Positions 1-13,641 of a DNA stretch of 60,000 nucleotides are shown here, in pieces. The notes below the pieces were generated by a model that was given only the letters and a program-made list of their open reading frames with translations, did no database searches and was not told the DNA's origin. Position 1 is the first letter of the stretch. Every line of letters begins with the position of its first letter. The DNA comes from Lingula anatina (Eukaryota > Brachiopoda > Lingulata > Lingulida > Lingulidae). The stretch lies in the NCBI RefSeq assembly GCF_001039355.2, contig NW_019773870.1:263660-323659 (forward strand), given 5' to 3'. The position numbers and the translations under genes are program-made.

Positions 1-2121
1 CACTGGTGAAGACAAGAAAATGTCACAGCGTTCACACGTGTTGCACGTGGGCCTATAGCGGATGGACACGGCGCTCTTTAATAACTTAATATTTTAGTTG
101 GCCAAGAAATTGCAGCTACGGTATATTTTGCCCCTTTTTGAACAACCATGTTCACGATTAAACTGGGCACAATTATAATTTTAATTTTGTATTTTCAGAC
201 ACAGTGCAAGATGTACTTTATCATACATAGTACATGTAGGAGTGCACCAGCCAAGGTGAGAAGTGGATTGATGGACACTTAATTATGTCTTATGGCATGT
301 ATTGCTTTGACTTAAAGATAATGAAATGAAATGAAATGTTTAAATTGACGAATTTTTGGCATTTGGCCAACCACCATGATCATGGATGCTATATCCACTC
401 AACCTTATTTTTATCTGATTTATGTTTGTTACAGGTCCACGTGTACATAAAAACGAAAAAAGGTGTTTCAAGTAGTTTTGTAAGTGGGTAATTAGGGCTG
501 CAAAGAGATATCATATCTAACTTTACTTCAGAAGGATCATGCACAAAATAAGCGATTGCTTTTCTCCAAAATAATTTTTATTTATTAAATCCTAGCTACC
601 GGTAATTACCTTAGTCTTTTTCTTTGGCCACAAAAACGGCAAAAAGCGGGAACCCCTGTAACGCGCGATCATTCTCATAATCTAGAGGGGAGGGGGCGAC
701 TGTGACGAGCATTCGAGAACACGACAAAACCAATCGTCTGTCGTGCATATCTTTTGAGATTTCGCGTTTCATGTTTTAAATTCCTGAATTCTAAACTGTA
801 TAATATTATTCCTGTAGCATGGCTCTCTGCACCTGATGAGTTTCTATGACAAAATACCTGACACAGAAAACGTTTAGAGTGGCGAAGGGCGCTTCCTGAG
901 TGAAGTACCAGCGACGGAGGGGAACAAAAACACGTTCCATCTTGTATCATTTATGCCAAAGCAGGGAATAGATATAATTCCCTGGCCAAAGTAACAAAAT
1001 AAATAAATTAATTACATTATCCATTGCCACCGATGTTTAATTTCATAAATTATATACAAAGCAAGAGTGTGCAACATAAAGCAGTATTTTAATTCGAGTC
1101 AAATCAACCTTTCGTCAATTCACAGCACTCAAATAGGAACAGATTTACCCGTTTTATTTCATGGGAAAACCTAACTTAACGACAGAACATCATAATATCG
1201 GAGCAAGGGGCATTACACGCTCTCGGAGCGTCAATCACTACGCTCACTGGTAGTTTCTAGGTAAACAAAAGTCATCAAACTTAACGTTGGTCCAAACTGT
1301 TCATAATTGTTAGCACGATTTAAATATCACCTAATTGAAGGCTTTGATTTATCCTTAGCAACATAATACTTTGAAAATTTATTTATCATAACAGCATACA
1401 AGTTTTAATTTGATTTAATAAACATAAATACAGTGGTGATAGAAACCAATATCACCGTTTCAGGTAACGCAAATGACTCGGTTTCTTATTTGCCTAATTA
1501 CAAACGGAAAAGGCACCCTTAAATGATATGGTATCTTCGAGAAACATGCCAATCTTAAGATGCATTTACATTATTGACAAAATATTACCCAGATTACACA
1601 GAACGAGAGACTGAGCGTCATGCGAACCTTTCTGTTTCACAACAGTATACGTAGCTTGCCTACAACAGCCATCGCGGTGGATGTAAAACAGCCAAAAATG
1701 ATGATTTCAAGTAAAAGAACACGGTCTTGTGCCGGTTCTCTGAAGACATGTTACATACATATGTTATCTACAAATGGAAAAGCAAGTATTCATTGTAGAT
1801 TTCCTGTTTTCAAAACATCTGCAATTGATTTAGCCTTTTATTTTTCTGCAAAGAAAACCACGAACATACTGCTCTTTTCTTTCAAAGAATCCCGAATATT
1901 CCCTCGTCGACTTCTAGCAAAAAGTAATCTCACTTCTTTGCTGTTTCTTACATAAGATTAACATTTTGCTTAACTTATGTTCAGTAGGCAGCCACAAGAA
2001 AGACGTCTCGCGAAGACTGTTAATTACATAGCCATTGCCGATGCTATTCTGCAGTGCTTCGAACAGCTTTGATACCATAAACCACACAAACCAACTCTGG
2101 AAACGTGACTACTTTTAAGGA
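1..2121. other. No gene recognised
   Basis: AT-rich sequence at the left end of the scaffold. Open stretches on both strands are short and look random. The 111-codon plus-strand frame at 1620-1955 has no protein-like composition. Confidence 0.5.
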
Positions 2122-2524
2122 AGGCCGAACAAATATTGCTGTATTTTTAATGACAATTGTGCCACGTGTTTATGTTTACTTTTTCATAATGCCACGATAT
2201 AGATTCATTGATCACTTTAAAAAAAGCCAATTAGTACCTCAGCTTGCAATTAATAAACTCACCTAGCAGTGACACGTCCTTTGCTGTATCTGGTAGCCCT
2301 CAAGGNAAAGAGCGGACATGACAAGTAATTTTCTAGGTAGGCCGAACAAATATTGCTGTATTTTTAATGACAATTGTGCCACGTGTTTATGTTTACTTTT
2401 TCGTAATGCCCCGATATAGACTCATTGATCACTTTAAAAAAAAAGCCAATTAGTACCTCAGCTTGCAATTAATAAACTCACCTAGCAGTGACACGTCCTT
2501 CGCTGTATCTGGTAGCCCTCAAGG
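2122..2524. repeat. Contig-join duplication around N at 2306
   Basis: Bases 2122-2305 recur at 2339-2524 with a few SNPs and a 2-base indel in an A run. The N lies between the copies, so this is a redundant contig end. Confidence 0.88.
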
Positions 2525-4034
2525 TCCCCAAATGAATGTATTTTATGAGATTACCAATCTCAAAACTTGAATCGCAGCTGATGAACGTTTAATGAAGTCC
2601 TTGGTACCTTATGCACATTTCAAACTTCTCTCCCTACTGATATAACGGTGACGTACAGTTCAAGAAGCCAATCAGAATTCTCTAGTCTTCACATCATGAC
2701 TACTGTACATTGCAGAAGACATGCAACGTGAACTGCGTATTATTTAAAGGCGAAGGTTAAAAATATAACAGATATATTACTAAACAGGCTTTATCAGAAA
2801 ACATTTTCTGTCCTTATTTAAAAACTAAATATTGATCCTGTAACAGAATGCGTTGAACTGTGCGTTATAACATCAACCACTCCCTATTGCCCCAGTCTAG
2901 TAGTTAACCAGTCGGGGCTGTTGGAGGCCCTTCGCCTGCGCAATCACTTTCCGCGGGGCACGGGGCAAGACGTCTAATTTGCTGCTTTGCAAACTGTTTA
3001 ACCTCTTGACATTCTACTTAACCGTTGTAATGGCCACAAGGATCAAATCACAGCTAAAGGGGGTAACATAACATAAACTGTGTGCGTGTGTGTGCGAGCG
3101 CGCGTGCGTAAATATACTTTTATGTAAAATAAAGTTTTGCACAACTATTTGTCACACATCTGCAGGCAAGCATTTAATCTTGTCAAGAGTCATTCACCCC
3201 CAGTCAAATATCGGGGGATTACAGCACTTTTCATTCGTCAGTAGTCCAAACACACGTACGTCATATGCCTGTTGGAAAGTAGCCTTTCAAGTCAGATAAT
3301 GTTGGCTTCAGTTATTTTCCATAAGGACTTTTTCCCCACATAAAGACAATATGAAAACCTCCCTCCCCCATTTCTTTCCTCGTGTCTGGGAGACTGCTGG
3401 CGTTTGGTCTCTTTTTATCCGCCACGTTTAATCTCAACGAGCCAACTCAAACGCAGAGGAAATCCCAAATTCCATGCGCAGACACACACAAACTCTGCAT
3501 TTAACTTAGAAAAGTTCTCCATTCAAGGATTACAAGGAGTGTTAACCCTTAATACAGGGAAAAAGTAAACTTCCATCAATTTTCAGTCACATTTATACGT
3601 TACCCTGTTCACAAAAAAGTTGGGAAAAATAAAAGCGTTTCAGTTCTAAACTCGCAATTTTTAAGGGCACAAGTAAAATGCCAATCACTCCAATAAGTGA
3701 AAACGTTGCTAATCAACTCCGGGTAAACGATTTTAGATACGTTTTTTCTTGTTCTTAAAGAAGTGTTCATAATTCTGTGCTATGGCACGGCCAAATGTCA
3801 TGCGTAGCAACCCGATAGTGCTGTGTGGCAATGCCTTCGGGTTATATATTGTTGTTATTATTATTATTATTATGTCCATGCTCCGTAAAATGCTTTAGTT
3901 GTAATAATCAATAAATACGTCTGTGGGTAATAACTTGCCGAATTAGTTAATAAGTCTCCCCCCCCCCCCCCCCCCCCAAAAAAAAAGAAGAAAAAATGCA
4001 ATTTGTCGCTTCGTTTTTCTCCGAGGTCGTCCAG
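2525..4034. other. No gene recognised
   Basis: Unremarkable AT-rich DNA with a short TTA repeat (about 3853-3874) and a poly-C/poly-A tract (about 3958-3985). Confidence 0.5.
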
Positions 4035-4180
4035 GGCCCCGTAACTCGAAAGCATCGCGTACGGTGAATAGCGATATCACAAAGAGGCTGCAATATATTA
4101 TATGGGGTGAGTATGAGCGAGTTATGGAATCGAGACGCTTGCACTCGGTCGCAGTGAGTGATTCTTTCGAGTTACGGGGC
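4035..4180. mobile_element. Small inverted-repeat element, CCCCGTAACTCGAAAG ends
   Basis: GGCCCCGTAACTCGAAAG at 4035-4052 is inverted at 4164-4180 (CTTTCGAGTTACGGGGC). The 146-bp span has no ORF and sits about 60 bp from the next inverted-repeat element. Confidence 0.6.
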
Positions 4181-4239
4181 ACAGAACTCGGTGACGTGAC
4201 AGGGTGGGCCATCGACAGGACACTCATATGAACTACTTA

Positions 4240-4436
4240 GGCCGTGTTCACAGACAGTTAATATGTGAACTAGTCTGCGGATCAAATAGGGTGCGACCGA
4301 CTTGAAAGCGTGCCAAGATTCAATTGCTCTGCCCCTGCTGGGACGGCACGCGTGGGTGGCAGAAAACCATTGTGAAGTGCTCGCCATATTTGATCCGCGG
4401 ATAAGTCTGCAGAGCAACTGGTTGTGAACGCAGCCT
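4240..4436. mobile_element. Inverted-repeat element, GTGTTCACA family
   Basis: GGCCGTGTTCACAGACAGTT at the left pairs with AACTGGTTGTGAACGCAGCC at the right. Further in, AGTCTGCGGATCAAATA pairs with TATTTGATCCGCGGATAAGTCT. Arms are about 50-55 bp with mismatches. Confidence 0.7.
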
Positions 4437-5324
4437 CAGCCAACCAATCCTGGGATATCGGCTTCCAAAAGTGGACTTAAAAACTGGTATAGGGGTGCAA
4501 GCAAGCAAAACAATTCAATAATAAATAGATTTCCACATCTTTATTTACACTAAGAAAGTCGAGACATGTCACGCGTGCCCAGTTTTCACTGGTGTAGGTT
4601 CTGAATTCAAAACAAGACGATTTCATGAAAATAGCATTGTTATATATTCAAATCCATCTCGTTTTTTGTTTGACTTATCTAAAATGTATTTTACGATTTA
4701 ATGACCAAGAGATGTCTTTTCATCTGTAAACTGGTCTCAAAATAAAATAATGAAGATGAAATAATGAAATCATGCCATGAACATTCCAAATGCCTTGCTA
4801 TATCTTCTACTTTATCTTTTATATCTTTATTATCTTTTTTTCTTATATTACACCGCGCTCAATTCCAATTGACTGCTGCAGATTCTTTTCGCACTCAACA
4901 CTTCCAATTTATTCCATACTGAATAGCTTTCAAATATATTCTGGCTTAATCAGCACCTGTATTAAGTTTATGATTTAAGTATACAAAATATGTCATAAAT
5001 GAAGGAAGATGATCCCATTGTCCCGTAACGCCACAATAGCAAGTCGGGTTTTCCAGTAACCCATAGCGCCAATCATCCCTGAGTAACCAAGAAGTGATCT
5101 CCCCTCAAACATGGCCAGATAGCTGTTGGAGGTGTAACTTTTGTGACGTGACTGCGTCTTAGGGTACTTCCGACACCCTCATCCAAATACATTTTGCAAG
5201 TAAAATAAAATCGTGTTTAAAAAAGTTATTTTAAGTGGGCGACAAGACTTTTTGTCATTTCTAAAATTAACCAAATGGCTTCATAAATAATCCATCAAAT
5301 GCCTATAAAATTCATGAACAATTA

Positions 5325-5495
5325 CCCCATTCAGAATAGGGAACTAACTAGTCCAAGGGTCAAATATGGCCAACCCACTTGTATACTTTCTCACGGGATA
5401 TCTATTCAGTATCTATTAGCAGGTTAGACGGCAAGCTTCTCAGTGGGTCGCCATATTTGACCCTTGGATTAGTTAGTCCCCTTTTCTGAATGGGG
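5325..5495. mobile_element. Palindromic MITE, CCCCATTCAGAA family
   Basis: CCCCATTCAGAATAGGGAAC at the left and CCTTTTCTGAATGGGG at the right are inverted. So are CCAAGGGTCAAATATGG and CCATATTTGACCCTTGG. About 55 bases per arm pair well over 171 bp. Confidence 0.78.
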
Positions 5496-6639
5496 CTGAT
5501 GATCAGCATACGGAAGCAAACCCCAAGTGGCAGTCAGGACAAGCCATTCAAGGTACACTTTCCTCCTAAACCTGTACGAGAGGTGCCGGGAAGAGGCAGG
5601 TGTCAGACTTTACCCAAGCCTTTCCTAGGAAGGAAGGCAGAAATGGCCTCCCAAGGTATCCTCCGGAGAATCCAGGCACTTCCAAGGTGGTTCGTTCTAT
5701 AAGACGCTACTTATTTTCTAAGTTATCAACTATGCCATGCTGATTGCATTTACGCTAAGAGCTATTCTGTAACTCCAAAATTCTTTTACGTGTTACCCAT
5801 TACCAAAATATTTTGGTCACGCTATATTTCAGTATTCTAATCAATCATTGCTGGTTTGATTTAATGATTAATTACTGTAAAATTGTAATAAATCTCATTT
5901 GGGTTTGGAATAAATAAAAGCGACCTAAAAATAGCCTGATATCAATAAACCCATATATTGCGTTTGTCAATTTATTCAATTAATTGATTCTGGTATGAAA
6001 CAAGATGGGAGCTTTAGATACTAGTTTGGAGAAATTGACACACAATGAAATAAAGGCAATGAGGCAAAATGCTATTGATTTCTTCCCTCTTACCATATAC
6101 CTGACAGTGCCACCAACAAGGTGTTTATTGCCATTTGAGGCGTAAACTAATCAGAATATTGTCACTATCACCTTTTCACCACTTAACTTGCATCAGTAAT
6201 ATATCGACCAGCCTTAGTATGTAACTATAATCAAACAAGACATATAAAAAAAGCATATTACTCGTCGTTCTACCGAAATATTTAACAATATTTCATCACA
6301 AGATACAAAGGCGAACAATATGTATCTGAAGATCGGTTTTCTAGGGTCACACAACTTTCATCAAACTTTATACAATCTATCATGACACTTCCAGCAACTT
6401 CCTCATTACTGGTGAAGTTTAACACAGTAAAGATGACTCAAAACCAACTGTTGTACACCTGAAGCACCTTTACAAAACTATTAAAACATGGAAGTAATCA
6501 CTTTATTTAAATCAAAATAGCTGTACTTGTGAGATGAAACTATACTAGTTTAACACTGAGCATTAAATTTAACTAACCAAAGTTTTAGTAAGTGAAAGAC
6601 TTTCATGGCTTCAAGTCACTCATTAAATAATTTGATTCA

Positions 6640-6904
6640 TTTTAGGCTCCATTCCCATAGACACCAATGGTCTAAGTAGATTGATCCAATTCTGCAGGGA
6701 CTCTCGCTGAGTGCAATCAACTTAACTGGGTGACACGCTTCCCCCTGGTGGTGAGTAGAATACAGAAAGCTGGTGATTCTTTGAGTAAGTTGGATACAAA
6801 AGGAGGTGTGCCATTCAGTTCAGCTGACTGCACTTAGTGAGAGTCTACGCAGAGTTGGATCATTCTACAGAAACCACTGGTGTCTATGGGAATGGAACTA
6901 AAAT
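6640..6904. mobile_element. Hairpin MITE, GATCGATC family, copy 1
   Basis: The two halves are complementary over at least 57 bases: CCATTCCCATAGACACCA at the left and TGGTGTCTATGGGAATGG at the right, then AGTAGATTGATCCAA against TTGGATCATTCTAC and further inward ACTCTCGCTGAGTG against CACTTAGTGAGAGT. The same layout recurs at 9229, 9510 and 21821. Confidence 0.75.
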
Positions 6905-9228
6905 ATACAACACAAGAAAAGATCTTGTTCGGAATTTACACATAACCCTCTTAACAGCATTTGTGAATCTGGCAGTTTGCCAAAGTTTTATCCTTTAATC
7001 CAACTTCATTAAACAATGGGCTAATCCTACGATAATCACGTCTCAGATCAAGCCCACCTGCGTTAGCCATAGCTTTACACATTTCTTTCTTACACAGGAG
7101 TGTTTTCAGTTAATAAAGAGAATGCTGTTTTGTCTCTATAAGCAAGTTATTTTATCAATATATTTACTTACCATTTCTCATTTACTTACCTATTTGTCTC
7201 ACTTCTGCTTGTCATTCCATAACAAACAAATCGGTAAAAAAATTATGATGAAATATTTTCAATATCAATCACCTGGAACTATGAGATCATATCTCCAAGC
7301 ATGTATTGGTTGGTATTTTACCTACTAAGTCATCAATATGTACAGCAACAATTAATTTATGATAAGGGTCACTATCAAAATCACTTATCACTAGATCCCG
7401 TACCTCACACTGTGCACTTCTGTACCATATACACATTGTCATAGTAACATTTCATCTGGAGTATCTTGGGGTGGGATGTTTGTATTATTAAAAGCAATAA
7501 ATATAAGCTTACCCCCTCAAATCTCACATTTTTTCTCAATTCCTACAAATCCCAGCAAACTTTTTAAAACACCCAAACATAAAAAGAAAAAAATCCACCA
7601 GAAGTAGCAGTCTCACACCCCTCGTATAAAACTGCTGTCGTAAGGACAAGACTTGCGTCACACATTTCACTTGTTCACACACATTAAATAAAAGCGTTTC
7701 CGTAACTTTGAATCGCGGGCAACTATTACCTAAGTTTCATGATATATAATGTAAGTTTCATAATAACATATGTAGTAGACTGGTATATACTCAATGCCTT
7801 GAAGTAAATCAATCAACAGAAACAGTCAAAACCCAAAATTTGACTAAATGCTTAGAATAGCTCAGGTGCCAAACCCCTTCCTGCTGTGAACCCCATTATA
7901 ACATTACAACAGTTCATTTATCAAAGGCATTATCAACCAACTTGTTACGCTGTCAATGGCAGTTAAATACACAATATGGCCTCTCCTAGTAGCATCTATC
8001 AACCTTTATAACGTGGAACAAGAGCCTAATAAGTGAGGTGCATCTGAAGAGAAATGGGACTGCTGTCACAATTTATTACAATGGAAATCATCTCAGACAG
8101 TCCAGTCTTGCAACTCATCATAAAATTGAGAGAGATTTCGCAGAATTTGGAGAATGTTGTCAGAAAAAAAATTGGCTGTGCCAACGAATTAGAGAATTTC
8201 ATCCAAATACATTCTTCTACTCGCTTTCTCTGCTGAATTACAGTCTACTGCCCAACAGTGCATATTCACAATGTTTAGCATATCATTTTTGTTCTGCTGA
8301 AATGACATTCTCCAGTCTATAAGGGATATCAAAGGGGGACAGTTTTGTGGGCCCTGGGGGAGGGGGAGGCCTCCAATAGTGAGAGGATGAAGGGGATGAG
8401 GAACTTGGCATCAGAATCCTTTCAGCGTCCATTAGATTCAAAGGGGATAACACTGAAGGAGAAGCCATGTGGTTTGTTGTTTGAAATGAGTATCAGCCTA
8501 AATAGTCCGAGGTAACTTAGCATAAAATCAAGGGAGATTTCTGGGCACTTATAAGAGAATGGTGTAAGAAGAGTGTTGTTCTTACATAAAAGCTGAGAGT
8601 ATTATTTGCTGGTATGTTTTTTAAAAATTATTTTCTGTAGAACACGCCTTTGGCACAACATTCCACATTTACCATGTTTTACATGTTACTTTTGCATTTA
8701 AAGACAACATTTCAGGTGCAGGGGTTTTCACTTCTATTGCTAAAAACATTAGCACCACCTCATGCGAATTCTTGCATATTTTCTGGGCTATCTGGGGTGA
8801 TTTACATAATAAAAAGTTCTTTGTGACAGCAATCCTATTACTTTTTACACAGCCACACCTTGGATGGCCTTTAAATATACTGAGAGGTACCCCCCATGTC
8901 ACTGAATTCAGTAATAATCTACTTTTTGTGCAAAATGTTTAAATCTATGATCAAAGTTCACATTAAATACACAAGGAGGGACTGATATGTACCCACTAGG
9001 TGACTACAAACTTGTGACCTTAAAAAGTTGGTTTAAAGTTACATATGAAGTCAAACTTTTGCCACTGAACCAAACCAAATACCATCATATAGTTTCAAAT
9101 GGCATAATTTAAAGAAATACCAGAGCATTGTCAAATATTTCCCAAAAAATGACATTTGAACATATATTATCTGCTTTATGTACTATATTACATGAACAGA
9201 ACCCCTCAATTGTTTGGGTCAAGCCTTA
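6905..9228. other. No gene recognised except a weak short ORF
   Basis: AT-rich. Only the proline-rich frame at 8283-8468 stands out. Confidence 0.45.
8283..8468 (-). CDS. Possible short ORF, proline/serine-rich (hypothetical)
   Basis: An ATG at 8468 opens 61 codons reading MASPSVLSPLNLMDAERI, then a serine run, then WRPPPPPGPTKLSPFDIPY, ending AEQK-stop at 8283. Its base composition is richer in G+C than the AT-rich surroundings and the residues look protein-like. It has no recognised relatives, and it lies where CPSF6 3' UTR could still run. It may be chance, a first exon or a small protein. Confidence 0.2.
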   Translation of the reverse strand: MASPSVLSPLNLMDAERILMPSSSSPSSSHYWRPPPPPGPTKLSPFDIPYRLENVISAEQK

Positions 9229-9471
9229 GGGACCATTCCGACAGATATTTGGATCGATCTATCTCCCTGGGGAGTCTCACTAAATTGCTATAAACTTAAC
9301 CAAGTTAATGTCTGTCACACCTAGTAAAGCTGTTAGGGGGTAATTATCTTTACGCCCTAGCTGATTCGGTAGGTATGACAGACATTTAAGCTGGTTAAGC
9401 TGATAGCAATTTAGTGAGACTCCCAAGGGAGTTAGAGCGATCCAAATGAATTGATCTAGGCATGGGAATCC
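9229..9471. mobile_element. Hairpin MITE, GATCGATC family, copy 2
   Basis: The left half (TTGGATCGATCTATCTCCCT, GGGGAGTCTCACTAAATTGC) is complementary to the right half (GCAATTTAGTGAGACTCCCA, GGGAGTTAGAGCGATCCAA). Roughly 100 bases per arm are about 80% paired. No ORF of note. Confidence 0.78.
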
Positions 9472-9509
9472 AGTCTTATTGCACAGCATTAATGCATCAT
9501 ACATTACTA

Positions 9510-9726
9510 TGACCCCATTTCCAGAGATTAGATCGATCCGACTAGATTGACCTAACTCCCTGGGGGTTCACGCTAAATAGCTGTCAGCCGAGCGAGCACA
9601 AAAGTTAATTACCCTCTTACAGCTTGTAGTAGGCAGGACGGACATTTAAGCCGGATTATATGACAGTAATTTAGTGAGACTCCCCACGGGGATAGATCGA
9701 TCTAAAATCTATGGGAATGCACCCTA
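9510..9726. mobile_element. Hairpin MITE, GATCGATC family, copy 3
   Basis: This copy shares GATTAGATCGATCC at the left and GGATAGATCGATCTA at the right with copy 2. It also shares the inner blocks TTAATTACCCTCTTAC and TTTAGTGAGACTCCCC. It lies 40 bp after copy 2 in the same orientation, with more divergence between its own arms. Confidence 0.7.
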
Positions 9727-12700
9727 TGTCACTGACAGACAAACAAACTGGAGAGAAGTATAAACAGGTCAAGTTTATGACCAGAAATTTGATGAAGTTT
9801 CAGTTTCAAGTGGTCCATATGCATCATCCACTCTTGCTTCATATATAACTTATAAGGTAACCCATTCACAAGTTGAAGGCTACAATAGCCACACCAGTTA
9901 CTTGTGTTCCAAATATAGTTCCAGTCAGAAGTTTGTGGCACAAGGACATACCCTACCCAAAGGGGCAGAAGTCATGAAGAGGAATATACAATATATAAAG
10001 ATATAGCCAAGTTACCAATACATACACACTACAGACATGGGGAAACTGCATATATGTGGCAGGACAGGATCACTTGAAATGTCAGAGGACCTGCGAGATT
10101 TATGTGAAAATACAACACATCATAATAAATCACATGTAAACATAGACTAACAGAAATAACTCTTAGTTCCTGAAGATTTTTTGTAGTGCAGGTCCTCTGG
10201 GCCTTCAGTATCTCCATAGATTTCCCCATGTCTCTTAAACAATGATGAAATACAAGTGCTTTTATGAACGAACTATAATGATGAAAATAAAGCACAGCAA
10301 ATTTTAAGGGTGGGTCACTCTGTACCAGTGATGTTAAATGCCTACTGATGGAAGTTCCCCAAGAAAATTTACAGATCTTCCCAAATTTTATAACAACCAA
10401 GGGCAACCAAGATGCTATACAATGTATACTGACTGATTTTGTCTACTTTATAGCCATTGTTTACTATATTGTCACAAAGATTATGATTTTCACTAGCACA
10501 ATTAAATGCTAGGGGAAACTCCATCAAAAAACAATCATAATTTATGAAACTATCGATGATAAATATACTTGATTCTGTTAACAGAACAAAAGATTGAAAA
10601 TGTTCTATAACAGTTGCATTTGCTACACATTTACACAATAAACAATATTTCATGCACTATTTGTAAGTTCTGTCTCAATTATGTAGATGAAAGACATACT
10701 GGTAAAAATAATCAGGTGTTAAGTATTGTGGGATTGTGATAACTTTAGGATACTAATTTCAATATTGCATAATGATAAATTAAACAAATTATTAAGAACT
10801 CTTGTAGGAGGAATCTCAAATTTTCTTTCATACCAATAAATCTTATTCACTTCAAATCGTTCTCATGTAATGTATCATGCATATGAATTGCACACTAAAA
10901 GAATGGCTTTACGATCTACCTTAAATGCCACAAATAAATAAACAAACAAGTACAAGTTAATAAAATACGGGTTGTCGTCCCTAACCAAAGCAACCTGGGA
11001 GAAAATTGCTGAAAAGATTATTCATAACATGTACCACAGCAATGAAAAATCATAACTGTACTGTATTTGAGGCAATTGTCATTTTCATTTTTTTAAAAGG
11101 TGATGAAGAAAATGCCGCACAAAATATTACCATAATCACAACTAGCAGATATGTTGTGAACACAACTTAAACAGAAAGACATGCTTTGAAATAGATACTC
11201 ACTTCATATCTAAAAATAAAAAAAAATATATGGTAAAATTTCACTTAATAAAACATTTTTTAGAAAAAATATAAAATATCTGATATAAAAATAAACACTG
11301 TGCAATCCTATCTACCTATGTAAAAAAGACCATATTTATTATGATAAATTTTTGAGCAAAACTTATGCTTAAAATTACTAACTGAAATCTCATCTTATAG
11401 AACAAAACTACCCCCAATACTTCCCAATAGCTAAAAAAAATCAATAAAAGAAAATGATTAGATAAGTAGTTAAGGCAAATAAAAATGAATCATTTTCTAA
11501 ACAGAACTGAAGGATAAAGGCAAACGTTAAAAATCAAGAAAATTGTTCTGTAAAGCACTTTTAGATATTATAAATTCCAAGATAGCTAACCCCAGTGTAC
11601 ACAAATGAATTCTATGAAAATGCTAGGAAAAGAGATCAAAGGCTACATGAATTACTGTTCAAACATAATCCTTTCTCTAGTCAAGCAACATTACACAGCT
11701 ACCAAAATCCCATTTTCAGAGAAATACTCCTCAAGGATTTGAATACAGACTATTATGTTCCTCACTTTTTAAAACCGTATCTTACTGAGATAACCAACAT
11801 GCATTTTCTATGGAAGAATGTAACATATCAAATTCAACTTGCAAGTTATTATTTAGAGATTGTCTTTTTATCAATTAAAAACCTTTGGTCCATATATCAC
11901 ATTTGGAAATCAATTTAATGGGATACAAAGCACATGTTTCTAATGTCTGCCTAAAATAATAAACTTGATAGATAAAACTATGTATCACTTTCATTCAACT
12001 GTGTGGGAACTGTCGTTTCTTAATTGCATCCATTTTTAATAGAAACATTTTTCAATTTTGTGCATCATTAATTGCCCAAACTGGGATTTATTCCACATTA
12101 TAAAATAGTATTAACTCTTAGAATAACAACTTACTGTTAATCCCTACTTCTTCAGGAATCCATGACAAATAGGTCAAATAAAAATCGTGAATAAAGGTAA
12201 AGCACTCTTCCGAAGTCAAAAGAAGCCTTTTACTTTTCAAGGAAGAGAATCATATTAGACTGTAGAAAACACTCCCTATACAACTCTGTAATCACAAAAA
12301 GTTACATCAATGCTGCAAAGTCATACACTTCAGAGAAAAAATGAAAACATTCTATCTCCCTTTTTAAAATCAATATAGTTACATTACCTCAACACTATTG
12401 TAAAGACCCATAAAGTAAGCTTTATCTTTTGCAATTCTTGAAACATAGGTTTACCATTCTTAACCTTTTTTACTGAAATCTCATGAACCTAAGAAAAACC
12501 TATAGTGTTGGTTTTTTGGATCTGCCTAAAACAGCTGGTTTCAAATTGTTACAGTAACTGGTTTAAGAGGGACACATTTAGCCAAGAAGACGAGGATAAA
12601 AAAAATCTGGATAGTTACCTTCATCTTTACCATCAAACCTGTTCAACACATATTTATCAAAGACATACATTTCACATACATAGTGAACAAACATCATATA

Positions 12701-13641
12701 TGTACAAATAAGTGCAGTAAGTGCTTGCAATTGAATAATGCATGCAGTCGGGGGTTGCTAAAGACTAACTGTTATGACGTGATACTTGTATCATGGCAGA
12801 AGTACAGTTATTTCTCTTTTCGCTTCTACGCTGAATATTAAACGCACTATCCCCAGCTCATTAGACATTGTTCAAATTATTTTCATACGTCATGTTTTGA
12901 AAAGGTTTCATATACACCAAATACTTTTAGGTTAATATCATAACCAGTTTTTTAGATTTTAATTGGTGCCCATTCTCAACACATGATTTACAAGACACCA
13001 GTAATTACAGAATCAATATTCAACCCAGTTTCATCCTTTCATATTTGTTAGTAATGGGACTGGAAACTGTTCACAATTACTCATAACTGTAGCAGAAGTC
13101 CGGCCACTTCCAGTTCATAGCTTTTGATATTTTCTCCCAAATCAATAGTAAAAGATTTTTAAAATCTCAAAATCGGCAACAAGGACAACACAAGTCAATT
13201 ATAATCATCATTTTTTTTTAAAGAAACAAGAACACAGTTTTACTAACATCTATTTACTATGTCAATTCTTTCACAAAAATTGAATAATTAAAAGAAATAT
13301 TTAGTGATCTAAAATCCCAATCTTTCCTTGCTTCCTTGGTCCATAATCCTCTTCTTTTCCAATGTTTATCTTCATTCTTTCTGTCTTTTCCTTTTCCTCC
13401 AGTCTTCGTAAATTTCCAAACCTTTGATCATTTACAGAATAATAGTTTTTTTCTTTTTTTCACAGATACAGCACACTACATGGTCATCCTTAAAAATTGT
13501 TACAACAGAGTCTAGCTCATTTTCTCTCTATATAAAACTCTTAATAATTCTTTCTAATAATGAAATATAAGCAGGTGCTCTCTTGGCTACACGTAGATAT
13601 TATATACATTGACTGCAGGGAATATGACATGTATGACAGGC
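9727..13641 (-). other. AT-rich stretch, possible distal CPSF6 3' UTR
   Basis: No domain or splice structure is visible. If the UTR intron proposed at 13642-15245 is real, a final non-coding CPSF6 exon would occupy part of this region. Short frames at 10029-10406 (minus) and 11595-11918 (plus) look like chance. Confidence 0.3.

Noticed and set aside
1620-1955. 111-codon plus-strand frame
   Set aside because: Low-confidence chance frame, with residues not resembling any family and no supporting signals.
10029-10406. 125-codon minus-strand frame
   Set aside because: Composition follows the AT-rich background with no domain or neighbouring exon.
11595-11918. 107-codon plus-strand frame
   Set aside because: No recognisable domain, AT-driven composition, and no splice or promoter context.
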